A stretch of DNA of 64,000 nt from Thermophagus xiamenensis (GCF_900112795.1 NZ_FONA01000002.1:186001-250000), one strand, 5' to 3'. Positions 51,957 through 61,853 are shown, numbered from the stretch's first letter. The notes: generated by a model not told the origin, from the letters alone. Made by a program: numbers and translations.

Positions 51957-53753
51957 TTACATTCTTTCAGGGACATCGATACCCAACAGCCACATGCCCT
52001 GGCGGATGGTTTTTCCGACAGCATAGGTCAACGCCAGGCGATTGGCACGAAGTGCTTCATCCTTTTCATAAACAATTGGCAACTCGTGATAAAACTGATT
52101 GAATTCTTTGGCCAAATCGTATACATAATTGGCAATAAGTGCCGGGCTATACACTTCTCCGGCCTCTTTAACAACATTCGGGAAGTTGCCAATCATCTTC
52201 ATCACTTCGGTTTCTTTAGGTGTTAAAGAAACTTCCCTGACCAAATTTTCTATTGAAGTATCAATACCTTTTTCCTTAGCTTTTCTAAAAATTGACCGTA
52301 CCCGCGCATAGGTGTATTGAATAAAGGGCCCGGTATTACCATTAAAATCGATGGATTCACGAGGGTTGAAGGTCATATTTTTTCGCGGGTCAACCTTCAG
52401 GATGAAGTATTTTAGTGCGCCCAATGCGATGATGCGGTAAATGCGCTCAGCCTCTTCATCAGTATAACCATCGAGTTTACCCAACTCTTTGGACATCTCG
52501 CGGGCGGTATTGACCATGTCTTCAATCAGGTCATCGGCATCCACTACGGTTCCTTCGCGGGATTTCATCTTGCCTTCAGGCAGTTCGACCATACCATAGC
52601 TAAAGTGCATCAGACTTTTACCCCATTCAAAGCCGAGGCGGTCGAGCAAGATGGACAGCACTTTAAAGTGGTAGTCTTGTTCGTTTCCCACCACGTAAAC
52701 CATCTTGTCAATATTGTAATCATCAAAGCGCATACGGGCAGTACCAATATCCTGAGTCATGTAGACCGAGGTACCATCCGACCGCAGCAACAGTTTTTCA
52801 TCCAAACCGTTTTGAGAAAGGTCGGCCCATACACTGCCATCTTCACGACGATAAAAAAGCCCTTTATCCAGTCCTTCCAAAACCAGTTCACGTCCCACTT
52901 TATAAGTTTGGGATTCGTAATATATTTTATCGAAGTCGACACCCAAGGCTTTATAGGTTTGGTCAAATCCTTCGTATACCCATCCGTTCATGGTTTTCCA
53001 GAGCTCAACCACTTCGGGGTCGCCGGCTTCCCAGGCACGAAGCATATCGCGAGCCTCCTGCATAAGGCGGGATTCTTTTTCAGCTTCTTCTTTCGAAAGT
53101 CCCTGGTCCATCAATTGAGCCAATTCTTTTTTGTATTCCTGGTCGAATTTCACGTAAAAGTCACCCACCAGATGGTCTCCCTTTTTTCCTGCCGACTCGG
53201 GGGTTTGCTTATTACCCCATTTTTTCCAGGCGAGCATCGATTTGCATATATGAATGCCACGGTCGTTAACAATATTGGTTTTCACCACCCGATTTCCGTT
53301 GGCGGCAACGATTCGCGACAAAGAATATCCCAACAGGTTATTGCGTATGTGTCCTAAATGTAAGGGCTTGTTGGTGTTGGGTGAAGAATACTCAATCATA
53401 ACAAGAGGCGAGGCCTCAGTAGCTTCGGTAAAACCAAAATTTTCGGTGCTTACAGCTTCTTTAAGAACTGAAAGCCAGTAATGATGAGAGAGGGTAAGAT
53501 TTAAAAAGCCCTTAATAACCTCATAAGAAGCGATATCAGGACATTCTCTTTTCAGGAAATCACCGATTTCGGCACCGGTCTCTTCCGGTTTCTTGCGAGA
53601 GATGCGAAGAAGGGGAAAGACCACAACGGTAAAATCGCCCGGCTGGTCTTTTCGTGTTCGTTCGAGCGGCACTTTTTCCACTTCAAAATCAGCCCCATAT
53701 AACTCCTTAATGGCCCGGGCTACGACCTCTTTAATCTGTTGTTCGATTCCCAT
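51957..53753 (-). CDS. argS: arginyl-tRNA synthetase
   Basis: The 598-residue class I synthetase charges tRNA-Arg. It has the N-terminal Add1 domain (to ~100), SPNTNKPLHLGHIRNN with the HIGH motif as HLGH, and the catalytic core with NDRGIHICKSM. The KMSKS region reads GKMKSREGTVVDADD. The C-terminal anticodon domain ends in GLLGIDVPERM-type sequence, normal for the enzyme. A TATCTTTG -7 element lies at 53876-53883 on the minus strand. Confidence 0.97.
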   Translation of the reverse strand: MGIEQQIKEVVARAIKELYGADFEVEKVPLERTRKDQPGDFTVVVFPLLRISRKKPEETGAEIGDFLKRECPDIASYEVIKGFLNLTLSHHYWLSVLKEAVSTENFGFTEATEASPLVMIEYSSPNTNKPLHLGHIRNNLLGYSLSRIVAANGNRVVKTNIVNDRGIHICKSMLAWKKWGNKQTPESAGKKGDHLVGDFYVKFDQEYKKELAQLMDQGLSKEEAEKESRLMQEARDMLRAWEAGDPEVVELWKTMNGWVYEGFDQTYKALGVDFDKIYYESQTYKVGRELVLEGLDKGLFYRREDGSVWADLSQNGLDEKLLLRSDGTSVYMTQDIGTARMRFDDYNIDKMVYVVGNEQDYHFKVLSILLDRLGFEWGKSLMHFSYGMVELPEGKMKSREGTVVDADDLIEDMVNTAREMSKELGKLDGYTDEEAERIYRIIALGALKYFILKVDPRKNMTFNPRESIDFNGNTGPFIQYTYARVRSIFRKAKEKGIDTSIENLVREVSLTPKETEVMKMIGNFPNVVKEAGEVYSPALIANYVYDLAKEFNQFYHELPIVYEKDEALRANRLALTYAVGKTIRQGMWLLGIDVPERM

Positions 53754-53875
53754 TATTTTGATTTTATATGGTCTACATTATTCCCTTATGCTTCGGGAAA
53801 AATGATGTAGAAAACAGAAAGAAGGCAGAAGAAAAAACAAATACCACCTTCGTTAGTAATTCTTGTATTAAGCTG

Positions 53876-53883
53876 CAAAGATA
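53876..53883 (-). promoter_or_regulatory. TAnnTTTG promoter element of argS
   Basis: TATCTTTG on the minus strand, about 120 bp before the argS start. Confidence 0.4.
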
Positions 53884-53968
53884 ATAAAACAAGGTAAATC
53901 AAGGATAATAAACCAACTTAACTCAACAGAAGTTATTTTTTATCATAAACTACAAAATCTTTTTAAAT

Positions 53969-54118
53969 TCAAATTCCATAAATCAATTCCTCAAGTCTTT
54001 TGTTCAATTTCTTTACTTTAGGAATCAACGGCTCAATTTCCTCTCTATCAAATTCTACAAAATCAGCATAATCCGATTCCTGACGCCAATCAAACAAATC
54101 ATCTTTGGTGACAGTCAT
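53969..54118 (-). pseudogene. truncated HEPN-domain remnant
   Basis: A 49-residue frame whose ATG overlaps the stop of the MNT gene (ATGA). It reads as only the C-terminal end of a HEPN domain: DDFVEFDREEIEPLIPKVKKL, the usual closing helix, with no R-x4-6-H motif. A complete HEPN has about 130 residues. The HEPN partner of the MNT gene has therefore lost its N-terminal part but kept coupled translation. Confidence 0.6.
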
Positions 54119-54438
54119 GTCAACAAGATTCCATGTTCCTTAATATTCTGATAAAAAGGGGTGGCTGAATACTTCAATTCCCATTCTTTTTCTGAAAAAA
54201 CAAATGTAGAAACAGGCTCACCAACTTCCAATTCCACTTCAAAAAGTTCTTCTCTGTATTCTTTTTCAACCTCTCTTGACATATTGAATCCTTTCAACAA
54301 TATTAAAATATCCCAATCAGAATCACCATTAGCATTACCCTTTGCATGCGAACCAAATAAAATAATCGTTGCTTGAGGATTTTTTTTCAAAATTCTCTCC
54401 CTGATAAGGTTGACTATATTTTGTTCCCGTAAATTCAT
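54115..54438 (-). CDS. MNT-type minimal nucleotidyltransferase
   Basis: The 107-residue protein has the pol-beta signature IILFGSHAKGNANGDSDWDI with GS and two Asp, and PVSTFVFSEKEW with the usual third strand. It is the antitoxin-type half of a HEPN/MNT pair, but the HEPN gene directly downstream survives only as a 49-codon piece. It shows limited similarity to the MNT protein at 27376. Confidence 0.85.
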   Translation of the reverse strand: MNLREQNIVNLIRERILKKNPQATIILFGSHAKGNANGDSDWDILILLKGFNMSREVEKEYREELFEVELEVGEPVSTFVFSEKEWELKYSATPFYQNIKEHGILLT

Positions 54439-54544
54439 GAATATAAAGATAGAATTTCAAGATATTTACTTTTCAAATTTAATTTACCTCAAGAACTAAG
54501 TCAAAATAACTGCCTCAAATTTGCGAGTTGGCACTATATCCATG

Positions 54545-56437
54545 TTATTCCAAATAGGTATATCCGTAAAGGCCGGACCGATAATTGGACAAAAACTCTT
54601 TTCCTTCTTCAGCCGAGATAACACCCGATTTGACGGAAGAAGTAACCCAGGTTTCTACGGTACGCACCATTCGTTTAGGACTGTATTGCACATATTCCAG
54701 CACTTCGGCAACGGTTTCGCCATCAATTATCTGGTCGATTTTATAACCATTTTCAGACACTGAAACATGAACAGCATTGGTATCACCAAAGAGGTTGTGC
54801 ATATCGCCCAAAATTTCCTGATAGGCCCCGACCAGGAAGACGCCAATGTAGTAAGGTTCTCCTTTTCGTAATTTATGCACGGGCAAATAGTACGAGATAT
54901 TCCGTGTAGCAATGAAATTATCAATTTTACCGTCCGAATCGCAGGTGACATCCTGCAGGGTAGCCACCCTGTCGGGTCGCTCATTCAACCGATGAATGGG
55001 CATCACGGGAAATATCTGGTCGATGGCCCAGCTGTCGGGCAAAGACTGAAAGAGAGAAAAGTTACAGAAATATTTATCGGCCAGAAGCTTTCTAAGATTC
55101 AACAACTCATCGGGCACATGTTTCAATTTGGTGGTCATCAGATGCACCTCCCGGGCGATAGACCAAAACAGTCGTTCAACGCGGGCTCTGGTTTTTAGGT
55201 CAATAAGACCAAGACTGAATCTGTCGAGCGCCTCTTCGCGAATCTGCTGTGCATCATGCCATGTTTCCAGCATTTTGGGTTGGTTCAGCGTATCCCACAA
55301 CGCATAAAGGTCTTTTACCAGGTCATGGTCATCATCAGAAATCTCTTCGTCTTCATCCCATTGAGGGACAGAAGCAGACTCCATCGCTTCAAAAATAAGG
55401 ACAGAGTGGTGAGCGGTGAGTGACCTTCCCGATTCTGTAATAATATTAGGATGCGGAAAATCATATTTATTGCTGGCATCGACCATGGTATAAACCGCAT
55501 CGTTCACATATTCCTGAACACTATAGTTAATACTGCTCTCGCTATTTGCCGAACGGGTGCCGTCGTAGTCAACGCCCAGTCCTCCACCGATATCGACAAA
55601 CTCGACCCCAAAACCAAGTTTTCGTAGTTCAACATAGAATTGCGAAGCTTCTTTCAGGGCACTTTTGATACTCCGAATCTTATTTACCTGACTGCCTATA
55701 TGGAAATGTATCAGTTTCAGGCAATCTTTCATATTATTTTCCTGCAGGTAGTCAATGGCCTCAATAAGCTCACTGGAAGTAAGTCCAAATTTGCTAACAT
55801 CACCACCGGAATCTTCCCATTTTCCGCTGCCGGTACTGGCCAATTTAATACGAACCCCCAGATTGGGACGTATTTTATGTTTACGTGCCAGCCGGACAAT
55901 AAGCTTTAATTCATTCAGTTTTTCGATAACCAGGAAAATACGACGCCCCATTTTCTGGGCGAGCAAGGCTAATTCAATATAAGCTTCATCCTTATAGCCG
56001 TTACAAATAATCAGGGAATCACTGTCGGTATTTGTAGCAATAACGGCATGCAGTTCGGGTTTTGAACCGGCTTCGAGACCAATGTTAACCTTTTTGCCGT
56101 GGCCAACAATCTCTTCGACCACCGGTTTCATCTGGTTAACCTTTATGGGATAAACGATAAAGTTCTGACCCTTGAAATCATACTCGTCTTTAGCCTTTAA
56201 AAAACAACGTTGCATGGTCTCGATTCGACTGTCCAGAATGTCCGGAAAGCGAATCAGCATAGGTGCTTCAACATCTCTAAGTGTCAGTTCATCGACCAGC
56301 TCTCTGAGGTCTACTTCGACACCTTTACCGCGTGGTGTAACTACCACATTGCCTTTTTCATTGATTGAAAAATAATTAATTCCCCAGCCGTTAATATTGT
56401 ACAGCTCTTCAGAATCTTCAATGCGCCATTTTCTCAT
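54545..56437 (-). CDS. speA: biosynthetic arginine decarboxylase
   Basis: The 630-residue fold-III PLP enzyme converts arginine to agmatine, the first step of polyamine synthesis by the agmatine route. It has YPIKVNQMKPVVEEI with the PLP Lys, IHFHIGSQV, VDIGGGLGVDYDGTRS, and CDSDGKIDNF near the substrate Cys/Asp. Length and order match SpeA. No agmatine deiminase or N-carbamoylputrescine amidase is nearby. Confidence 0.96.
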   Translation of the reverse strand: MRKWRIEDSEELYNINGWGINYFSINEKGNVVVTPRGKGVEVDLRELVDELTLRDVEAPMLIRFPDILDSRIETMQRCFLKAKDEYDFKGQNFIVYPIKVNQMKPVVEEIVGHGKKVNIGLEAGSKPELHAVIATNTDSDSLIICNGYKDEAYIELALLAQKMGRRIFLVIEKLNELKLIVRLARKHKIRPNLGVRIKLASTGSGKWEDSGGDVSKFGLTSSELIEAIDYLQENNMKDCLKLIHFHIGSQVNKIRSIKSALKEASQFYVELRKLGFGVEFVDIGGGLGVDYDGTRSANSESSINYSVQEYVNDAVYTMVDASNKYDFPHPNIITESGRSLTAHHSVLIFEAMESASVPQWDEDEEISDDDHDLVKDLYALWDTLNQPKMLETWHDAQQIREEALDRFSLGLIDLKTRARVERLFWSIAREVHLMTTKLKHVPDELLNLRKLLADKYFCNFSLFQSLPDSWAIDQIFPVMPIHRLNERPDRVATLQDVTCDSDGKIDNFIATRNISYYLPVHKLRKGEPYYIGVFLVGAYQEILGDMHNLFGDTNAVHVSVSENGYKIDQIIDGETVAEVLEYVQYSPKRMVRTVETWVTSSVKSGVISAEEGKEFLSNYRSGLYGYTYLE

Positions 56438-56463
56438 TTCGACAGCGATATTCTTTAAAGTTA

Positions 56464-58221
56464 TTAAAATGAATAACCGACACCAACGCGGGCATTAAAC
56501 CCCTGCATGGGATAGCCGGCCCAAGGATAAAATTTGGCTGCAAATATATTCTGAATTCTGGCAAAAAAATGCATTCGCTTATTATATTGATAATTTGCGC
56601 CCAAATTAAAATCGGCCACCGAACTAAGATTCTTAATTTCACCGGATTGCATCAAGGCTTTCCGTTCACCTATCACATTAAACGAGGCATCGAAGTGCCA
56701 TTCGTCATTATAATTATATCCTGCTCTGATACCCAACTCCATTTCGGGTTTATGCCATGCATAGTCATAATTATCCAACGTCCATCCGTAATAGACACCT
56801 TTCAGGATAATATCCAAATCACGGTCAGGACGAATAAGAAATTCACCGGTCAGACTAAGCAATGTGGCATCATCGTAAACAACGTCAAAAAGATTACTCA
56901 TTCCCCAGGTATCAGGACTCCCATCTTGTTCAAAAAAACGATTCACAAAAAAATACTCATCTTCAATAAACTCATAATCGAGACGGGCAGTAAACGAGGT
57001 GGCACTGCTAAAATTACCTTTCACACCGGCAAACCCACGAATATTGGTAAAGGAAGGTTTTACAAGCACATCGGGCGACACAAACGGATTTTCTTCCATA
57101 ATCTCCCGATAACTGTTTTGGTGCAACTCCCCCGTCATGCCCAGGAAAGTAGAAACCACCCCTTCGGCAATGACCAAATCGCCCCTGACATGAGGCGATA
57201 AATAAAACTCTTCGGTATCTGAGAATTCGCCGGTAAGATTTAATCCCACCTCTACTTTTAACTTATTTCCCGGGAATACCACTCTGGGATTCAGTGTCAA
57301 ATATACTTGTTCACGGTCTTCAAACTGAAATAAACTGAGAAATTCATTGTCATCATTGGTGGCCCTAACTTTACGATAAATACCCTCACCATCAACTTTT
57401 AAGGATAAAGCACCAAAAGGAATATACAAATCCCCACCCAGAGAAAAACTATTTTCTCCTACATCTGTACGGTTATTGAAACTACCAAAATCAAAATTCA
57501 AATGATAACGGGCATCATCCAAATCCGATTGTTGACTAAGAAGTCCGAAATGAAGGTCAAAGGTAGTCTGGCGTTGTTTATCGTCCGGACTTAGTAAAAC
57601 TCCGTTGACATCTTCTATTTTAATATCATTGTTCAAACTAATATCATATGCACCATTCGGGTCAATGGTTTGCAATCCATAATAACGATAGGCAAAGCGA
57701 TGAAAATCCAAATCCAGTTCCAGGGTCTTATCATCGAAAAAATGGCGCATATACAACCCTCCGAGCGTATTGTGATACGGGGCATCTACCCGGTTTCCGT
57801 CTTCCAGTTCCAACTCACCCCATGAAGATTCCTGCTGTAATCCAATAGAAAAAGCAAATTTTTCATTACGCGTTAAGTTGTAAAAAATGTCGCCAAACAA
57901 GAGCTGATAGTTTCCCATACCACCACGTATATATGAAGAATAGAGGTCTTTAGGACGTTGAGGTGCCAGTCGTGCTGCTTGCAACGGTGATACTTGCGGA
58001 ACGCCGGGCATGGCATGACCGGCAACGGAATAACTGAACTCGGGTTTCACGGTCAAAGTATCTTCCCGTTCCGGCATTTGATTAATTTTCATGGCATCCG
58101 AAATGGTAGGTTCATATTCTCTTTGAACCCGAACATCCTGATTTAATGGTTCCTGCGAAAAAACCATTCCCCCACATCCAAAGAGGGCAAAAATCAAAAG
58201 CAATATATTGATGGTCTTCAT
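56464..58221 (-). CDS. outer membrane beta-barrel protein
   Basis: The ATG at 58221 is chosen; an in-frame TTG lies two codons upstream. The 585-residue protein has a signal peptide (INILLLIFALFGCGGMVFS). A short Gln/Pro-rich periplasmic stretch follows, with QREYEPTISDAMKINQMPE. Then come about 450 residues of alternating strands ending in a terminal Phe (FNARVGVGYSF). No TonB plug is present. The TPR gene ends 88 bp upstream on the same strand, and the two may form one system. Its cargo is unknown. Confidence 0.82.
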   Translation of the reverse strand: MKTINILLLIFALFGCGGMVFSQEPLNQDVRVQREYEPTISDAMKINQMPEREDTLTVKPEFSYSVAGHAMPGVPQVSPLQAARLAPQRPKDLYSSYIRGGMGNYQLLFGDIFYNLTRNEKFAFSIGLQQESSWGELELEDGNRVDAPYHNTLGGLYMRHFFDDKTLELDLDFHRFAYRYYGLQTIDPNGAYDISLNNDIKIEDVNGVLLSPDDKQRQTTFDLHFGLLSQQSDLDDARYHLNFDFGSFNNRTDVGENSFSLGGDLYIPFGALSLKVDGEGIYRKVRATNDDNEFLSLFQFEDREQVYLTLNPRVVFPGNKLKVEVGLNLTGEFSDTEEFYLSPHVRGDLVIAEGVVSTFLGMTGELHQNSYREIMEENPFVSPDVLVKPSFTNIRGFAGVKGNFSSATSFTARLDYEFIEDEYFFVNRFFEQDGSPDTWGMSNLFDVVYDDATLLSLTGEFLIRPDRDLDIILKGVYYGWTLDNYDYAWHKPEMELGIRAGYNYNDEWHFDASFNVIGERKALMQSGEIKNLSSVADFNLGANYQYNKRMHFFARIQNIFAAKFYPWAGYPMQGFNARVGVGYSF

Positions 58222-58308
58222 AGACAATTGAGCATTAGATATTAAAGATTAAGATATTAGATGTTTAGATATTAAATGAAAAGATTTACAGAGCCGCGGC
58301 ATTTAATT

Positions 58309-61300
58309 TTACTCACCGGCATTCTGTTTTTCTGTAATTTCACTTAGGCGCTTTTGAGCTCTTTCCTGAATATCATCCTCCGTATTTTTATAATTCTCCA
58401 TTAAACTTTCCACATATTGCCGGGCCTGGAACAAATCACCCTTACTCTGATAAATTTCCGACAATAAGAGGAAACACCTTGCCATCCAGTATTGGTGAGG
58501 GGTGCCAACATTAACAAAGTCGAATATTTCTTGTTCGGCCTGTTCAGCTTTCCCCTGGTCGAAAAGAATTTGAGCTACACGATAACGGGCAATGGCCCCT
58601 TCGAGCGAGCTGGTATTTTTCTTTAAAAGCTGAAACTCTTTTAAAGCCAAATCTTTTTCACCCAGCTCCAGGTGTGCTTCTGCTTTTCTGTACCGGGCTT
58701 CGCGTTCCACTTCGGGCGATGTTTTAGGGTCTTCAAGGATGCGTTGAGCCAGACGAGATACATAGCCGGGCCGGTCACCCAACTTCACCAGACAACGCAT
58801 TTGTCCTATCAGTGCTTCCCTTCTCAACTCCTCTTCGTCGGCTTCATTTTCCAAACGTTCATAATACCCCAGAGCCTCGCTAAAACGCTCGAGCTGATAG
58901 CTTATCCTAGCAATATTTACCAGGGCATCTTCCATAAAAATATTCCCGGGGCGACTCACAACAAATTCAAAAGAACGCCGTGCATTTTCCAAATCCTGAT
59001 TTCGATACTGACAATCGGCCTTGTAGAAATGGGCATTAATAACAAAACGCCCGTCAGGATAATTTCGCAGATAAGCCTCAAATTGATTAATTGCCTGCAG
59101 ACACTTGTCTTGCATATACAATTTTTCGGCAGTAATGTACGACAGCGAATCTTCCTGACGCTTATCAATACTTGCAAAACCACCTACCTGCCGCGTATAT
59201 TGAATATAACCATCGGCATCATTTCGGTCGAGATAAATATTTTTAATACCCAGTAGCGCATCTTCGGCTTCAGGTGTGCCGGGAAACTCATTTACCACTC
59301 GTTTATAAAATGCGAGCGACTGGTCCAAATCGCCACTGTTGTAATAAACCAGTCCCAATTGCAACATAGCCTTTTTGGAAAAGTTGGAACGTGGATACTG
59401 CTCCTTCAGCTTTTTGTACATCCTGATAGCCGAAGTCAAATCATCTACGGCAACATAAGAACGTCCCATTTCATAGAGGGCATCATCAACATAAGGTGAT
59501 TTCGGGAATCGAGTTACAAGCAACTCTAACTGGTTAATTTTACTTTGATGGTTTTTCAACAGTCCGAGCGAAAAAGCTTTTTGATACATGGCATAATCGG
59601 CTGACGCCCCCGGAATATTTGTGGCTTCATCATAATAACTAATGGCACGTTCAAAGTCACGTTGCATAAAGAAACAGTCTCCAATTCGGGTTAAGGCATC
59701 TCCTAACATGGGCGACTGACTGCTGCCCATTAAGTTTTCGTATTTTCTGAACCATGAAGCAGCCTGGGCATAATTTTTTTGCTTAAACCAAGCATAACCA
59801 ATATTGTAATGAGCCGTTTTAAACTCATCCAATTGATACGAACCGGGTGTATGTATAAAAATATCGTAATTTTCAATAGCCTTATCGTATTGTCCCAAAC
59901 GATAATAGGCTTCACCAAGCCAATATCTGGCTTTAACTTTTAATTCCCGGTTATATTCACCGTATTTCAAACTGTACTGAAGCATATCCGCCGCCTCATC
60001 AAAACGAAGATTGGTAAACAACTCCAGCCCACGATGATAGGCAATACGCTGAAGTGCTCTATAGTTGGCGGCCGTTTTGTTTTTTACCTGTTCGAGAGCT
60101 TCCAAAGCCTCCTTATAATTACGTGTGGTTAAAAGGGCTTGTCCCAAATATTGCCAGGCTTCATCAATATACGCACTATTGGGGAAGCGCTCAATAAATT
60201 TCATGAAACTGTCAATAATTTCATTAAAAGGTGAAAACGACAGTTCATAATTCAGTTTAATGTAATTAAACATTGCCTCTTCGGTGATAACCTGGTCAAA
60301 ATCGGTTTCGGATGCCGCACCAAAAGCAACCCGGGCTTTTTCTTTCTCCCCAATTTTTAAAAAGCAGTCACCCAAATGGTAGTAAGCATTTTGCGCCATA
60401 GCATCTTTCTCCATCGTTGTTTTGGATAATGCTTCGGCAGCCTCAGCATATTTTTTCTGATGATAGAGGCTCAAGCCTAAATAGTAATAATCTTCTCTGG
60501 GTGGCTCCTCGGTCATCTCAACAGCAACAGCAAGATATTTGGCAGCATTATCGTAATTTTTAAGAGCATACCAGGCATTACCAACCATACGGGCCATATC
60601 GGCTTTTCGAACGCCCTCGGCTTGCTCCACCAAAGGGGAACCATATTTTATAGCCTTTTGAAAATCGGATTGCAGAAAATAAATTTGAGCAATGTAGAAA
60701 GGCACTTCATCTCCAAAGCCTGGCTCATCTTCCAATTGCTCAAAAATCTTAAGCGCAGCATTGTAGTTTCCTTGTTCATACTGAATATGTGCGTAATAAT
60801 AGTTAGCAGCGCCCCACCATTGACCTTGCACATTTCGTATTTCGGAAAAGGCGGGTAAGGCCTGGTCATATTCACCCTCCATAAAATGGCAATAACCCGA
60901 CTTAAAACGGAAGTCGTAACGTGTTTCACGGTCCAACTTTCGGGCTTCTACATACCTATAATTGCGCAAAGCCTTACGATATTTTCCATCCTCATAATCA
61001 AGGTCTCCCAGTCGTTTATAGACATAAGGGCGCATACCACTTTCGGGGAATTCGACCAAAAAAGATTCCAATAAATATTTGGCATCATCATTTTCAAGAT
61101 GGGAAGCCGACATTGCCACATAATAAGCCGCTTCGGCTTTCAGGTTACTCTGTCCCGGCAGAAATTGATCCTGAAGATCGGCAAACAAGCTACGTGCCAC
61201 GCCATAGCGGCCGTTTCGATAATGGTCCAAAGCTTCGTTAAAAAGTCGTTCGGTTTGCCTGCTGTCATATGATTGCTGCGCCACAGCCAAAGGCATGACA

Positions 61301-61344
61301 ACCATTATCAGCGATAAAAACCACAGGAATCGTTGTTTTGTCAT
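58309..61344 (-). CDS. large periplasmic TPR protein
   Basis: The ATG at 61344 opens on a signal peptide (RFLWFLSLIMVVMPLAVA). The 1011-residue mature part is almost all tetratricopeptide repeats (about 20 recognisable, such as YEDGKYRKALRNYRYVE, YYNSGDLDQSLAFYKRVV). This is a protein-interaction scaffold in the periplasm. It precedes a barrel gene, recalling the TPR-plus-barrel arrangement found in envelope assembly or motility systems of Bacteroidota, but I cannot name it. Confidence 0.88.
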   Translation of the reverse strand: MTKQRFLWFLSLIMVVMPLAVAQQSYDSRQTERLFNEALDHYRNGRYGVARSLFADLQDQFLPGQSNLKAEAAYYVAMSASHLENDDAKYLLESFLVEFPESGMRPYVYKRLGDLDYEDGKYRKALRNYRYVEARKLDRETRYDFRFKSGYCHFMEGEYDQALPAFSEIRNVQGQWWGAANYYYAHIQYEQGNYNAALKIFEQLEDEPGFGDEVPFYIAQIYFLQSDFQKAIKYGSPLVEQAEGVRKADMARMVGNAWYALKNYDNAAKYLAVAVEMTEEPPREDYYYLGLSLYHQKKYAEAAEALSKTTMEKDAMAQNAYYHLGDCFLKIGEKEKARVAFGAASETDFDQVITEEAMFNYIKLNYELSFSPFNEIIDSFMKFIERFPNSAYIDEAWQYLGQALLTTRNYKEALEALEQVKNKTAANYRALQRIAYHRGLELFTNLRFDEAADMLQYSLKYGEYNRELKVKARYWLGEAYYRLGQYDKAIENYDIFIHTPGSYQLDEFKTAHYNIGYAWFKQKNYAQAASWFRKYENLMGSSQSPMLGDALTRIGDCFFMQRDFERAISYYDEATNIPGASADYAMYQKAFSLGLLKNHQSKINQLELLVTRFPKSPYVDDALYEMGRSYVAVDDLTSAIRMYKKLKEQYPRSNFSKKAMLQLGLVYYNSGDLDQSLAFYKRVVNEFPGTPEAEDALLGIKNIYLDRNDADGYIQYTRQVGGFASIDKRQEDSLSYITAEKLYMQDKCLQAINQFEAYLRNYPDGRFVINAHFYKADCQYRNQDLENARRSFEFVVSRPGNIFMEDALVNIARISYQLERFSEALGYYERLENEADEEELRREALIGQMRCLVKLGDRPGYVSRLAQRILEDPKTSPEVEREARYRKAEAHLELGEKDLALKEFQLLKKNTSSLEGAIARYRVAQILFDQGKAEQAEQEIFDFVNVGTPHQYWMARCFLLLSEIYQSKGDLFQARQYVESLMENYKNTEDDIQERAQKRLSEITEKQNAGE

Positions 61345-61478
61345 GGTATTCTGAATAATATAAGATGTAATCAAAGAAACCTATTATCTACAAAAAAGTA
61401 TTACTGAGTTGTTTTAATCAACGAAAATAGAGAAATTTTGGTGTATTTCCAGATAAATTAATCAATAAACTATCGGGT

Positions 61479-61517
61479 GAAACGAGCATGGCAAATTAAG
61501 TTTGTCATGCCCGTTTC
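61479..61517. repeat. imperfect inverted repeat of the GAAACGAGCATG family
   Basis: GAAACGAGCATG (61479-61490) pairs with CATGCCCGTTTC (61506-61517) and the inner GCAAA/TTTG extends the stem. The same word opens the mini-ORFs at 48802, 48904, 49004 and 50599. Confidence 0.65.
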
Positions 61518-61536
61518 ATCTTTTATCAAATATTTC

Positions 61537-61544
61537 TATATTTG
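61537..61544 (+). promoter_or_regulatory. TAnnTTTG promoter ahead of the riboswitches
   Basis: TATATTTG ends 8 bp before the first TPP aptamer, so transcription should start at the aptamer itself. A TTTC at 61513 lies 20 bp upstream as a weak -33. Confidence 0.5.
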
Positions 61545-61552
61545 CGGCCGCA

Positions 61553-61624
61553 GGGGTGCCTGATATAAGGCTGAGATCATACCCTTTGAACCTGATACGG
61601 GTAATGCCGGCGCAGGGAAATGAG
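61553..61624 (+). ncRNA. TPP riboswitch, first of a tandem pair
   Basis: It shows the THI-box order: GGGGTGCC, GGCTGAGATCATACCC, TTTGAACCTGATACGGGTAA, TGCCGGCGCAGGGAAATGAG. All conserved positions of the pyrimidine-binding and pyrophosphate-binding arms are present. It senses thiamine pyrophosphate. A weak AAGTAATG/CATTACTT stem (61681-61716) lies between it and the second aptamer. Confidence 0.93.
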
Positions 61625-61760
61625 CTCACCTTTTATTTTCATTCCTGAATATCAGAAACGAAAAGATGCAGAATCATAGAAAGTAATGCGAAACTATAAT
61701 TGGCTGAACATTACTTCTGCCTTCTGCCTTTTCACTTCTGCCATTAATATCAACTACAAT

Positions 61761-61828
61761 GGGGTGCCTAAAAATGGCTGAGATCATACCCTTTGAACCT
61801 GGCCGGGTAATGCCGGCAAGGGAAAACG
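61761..61828 (+). ncRNA. TPP riboswitch, second of a tandem pair
   Basis: GGGGTGCC, GGCTGAGATCATACCC and TTTGAACCTGG follow the first aptamer closely. The 3' arm reads GCCGGGTAATGCCGGCAAGGGAA: it lacks the ATA after CCTG and the G before the AGGGAA that the first copy has. These bases belong to the pyrophosphate-binding part, so its affinity may differ. Confidence 0.88.
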
Positions 61829-61853
61829 TAAGATCTTCAAAAGCTTTCCCATT

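Noticed and set aside
52605-53357. 250-codon plus-strand frame inside argS
   Set aside because: Antisense to argS with no start context or domain pattern.
51957-53753. KMKSR instead of KMSKS in argS
   Set aside because: Arginyl-tRNA synthetases often lack a canonical KMSKS; all other motifs are normal.
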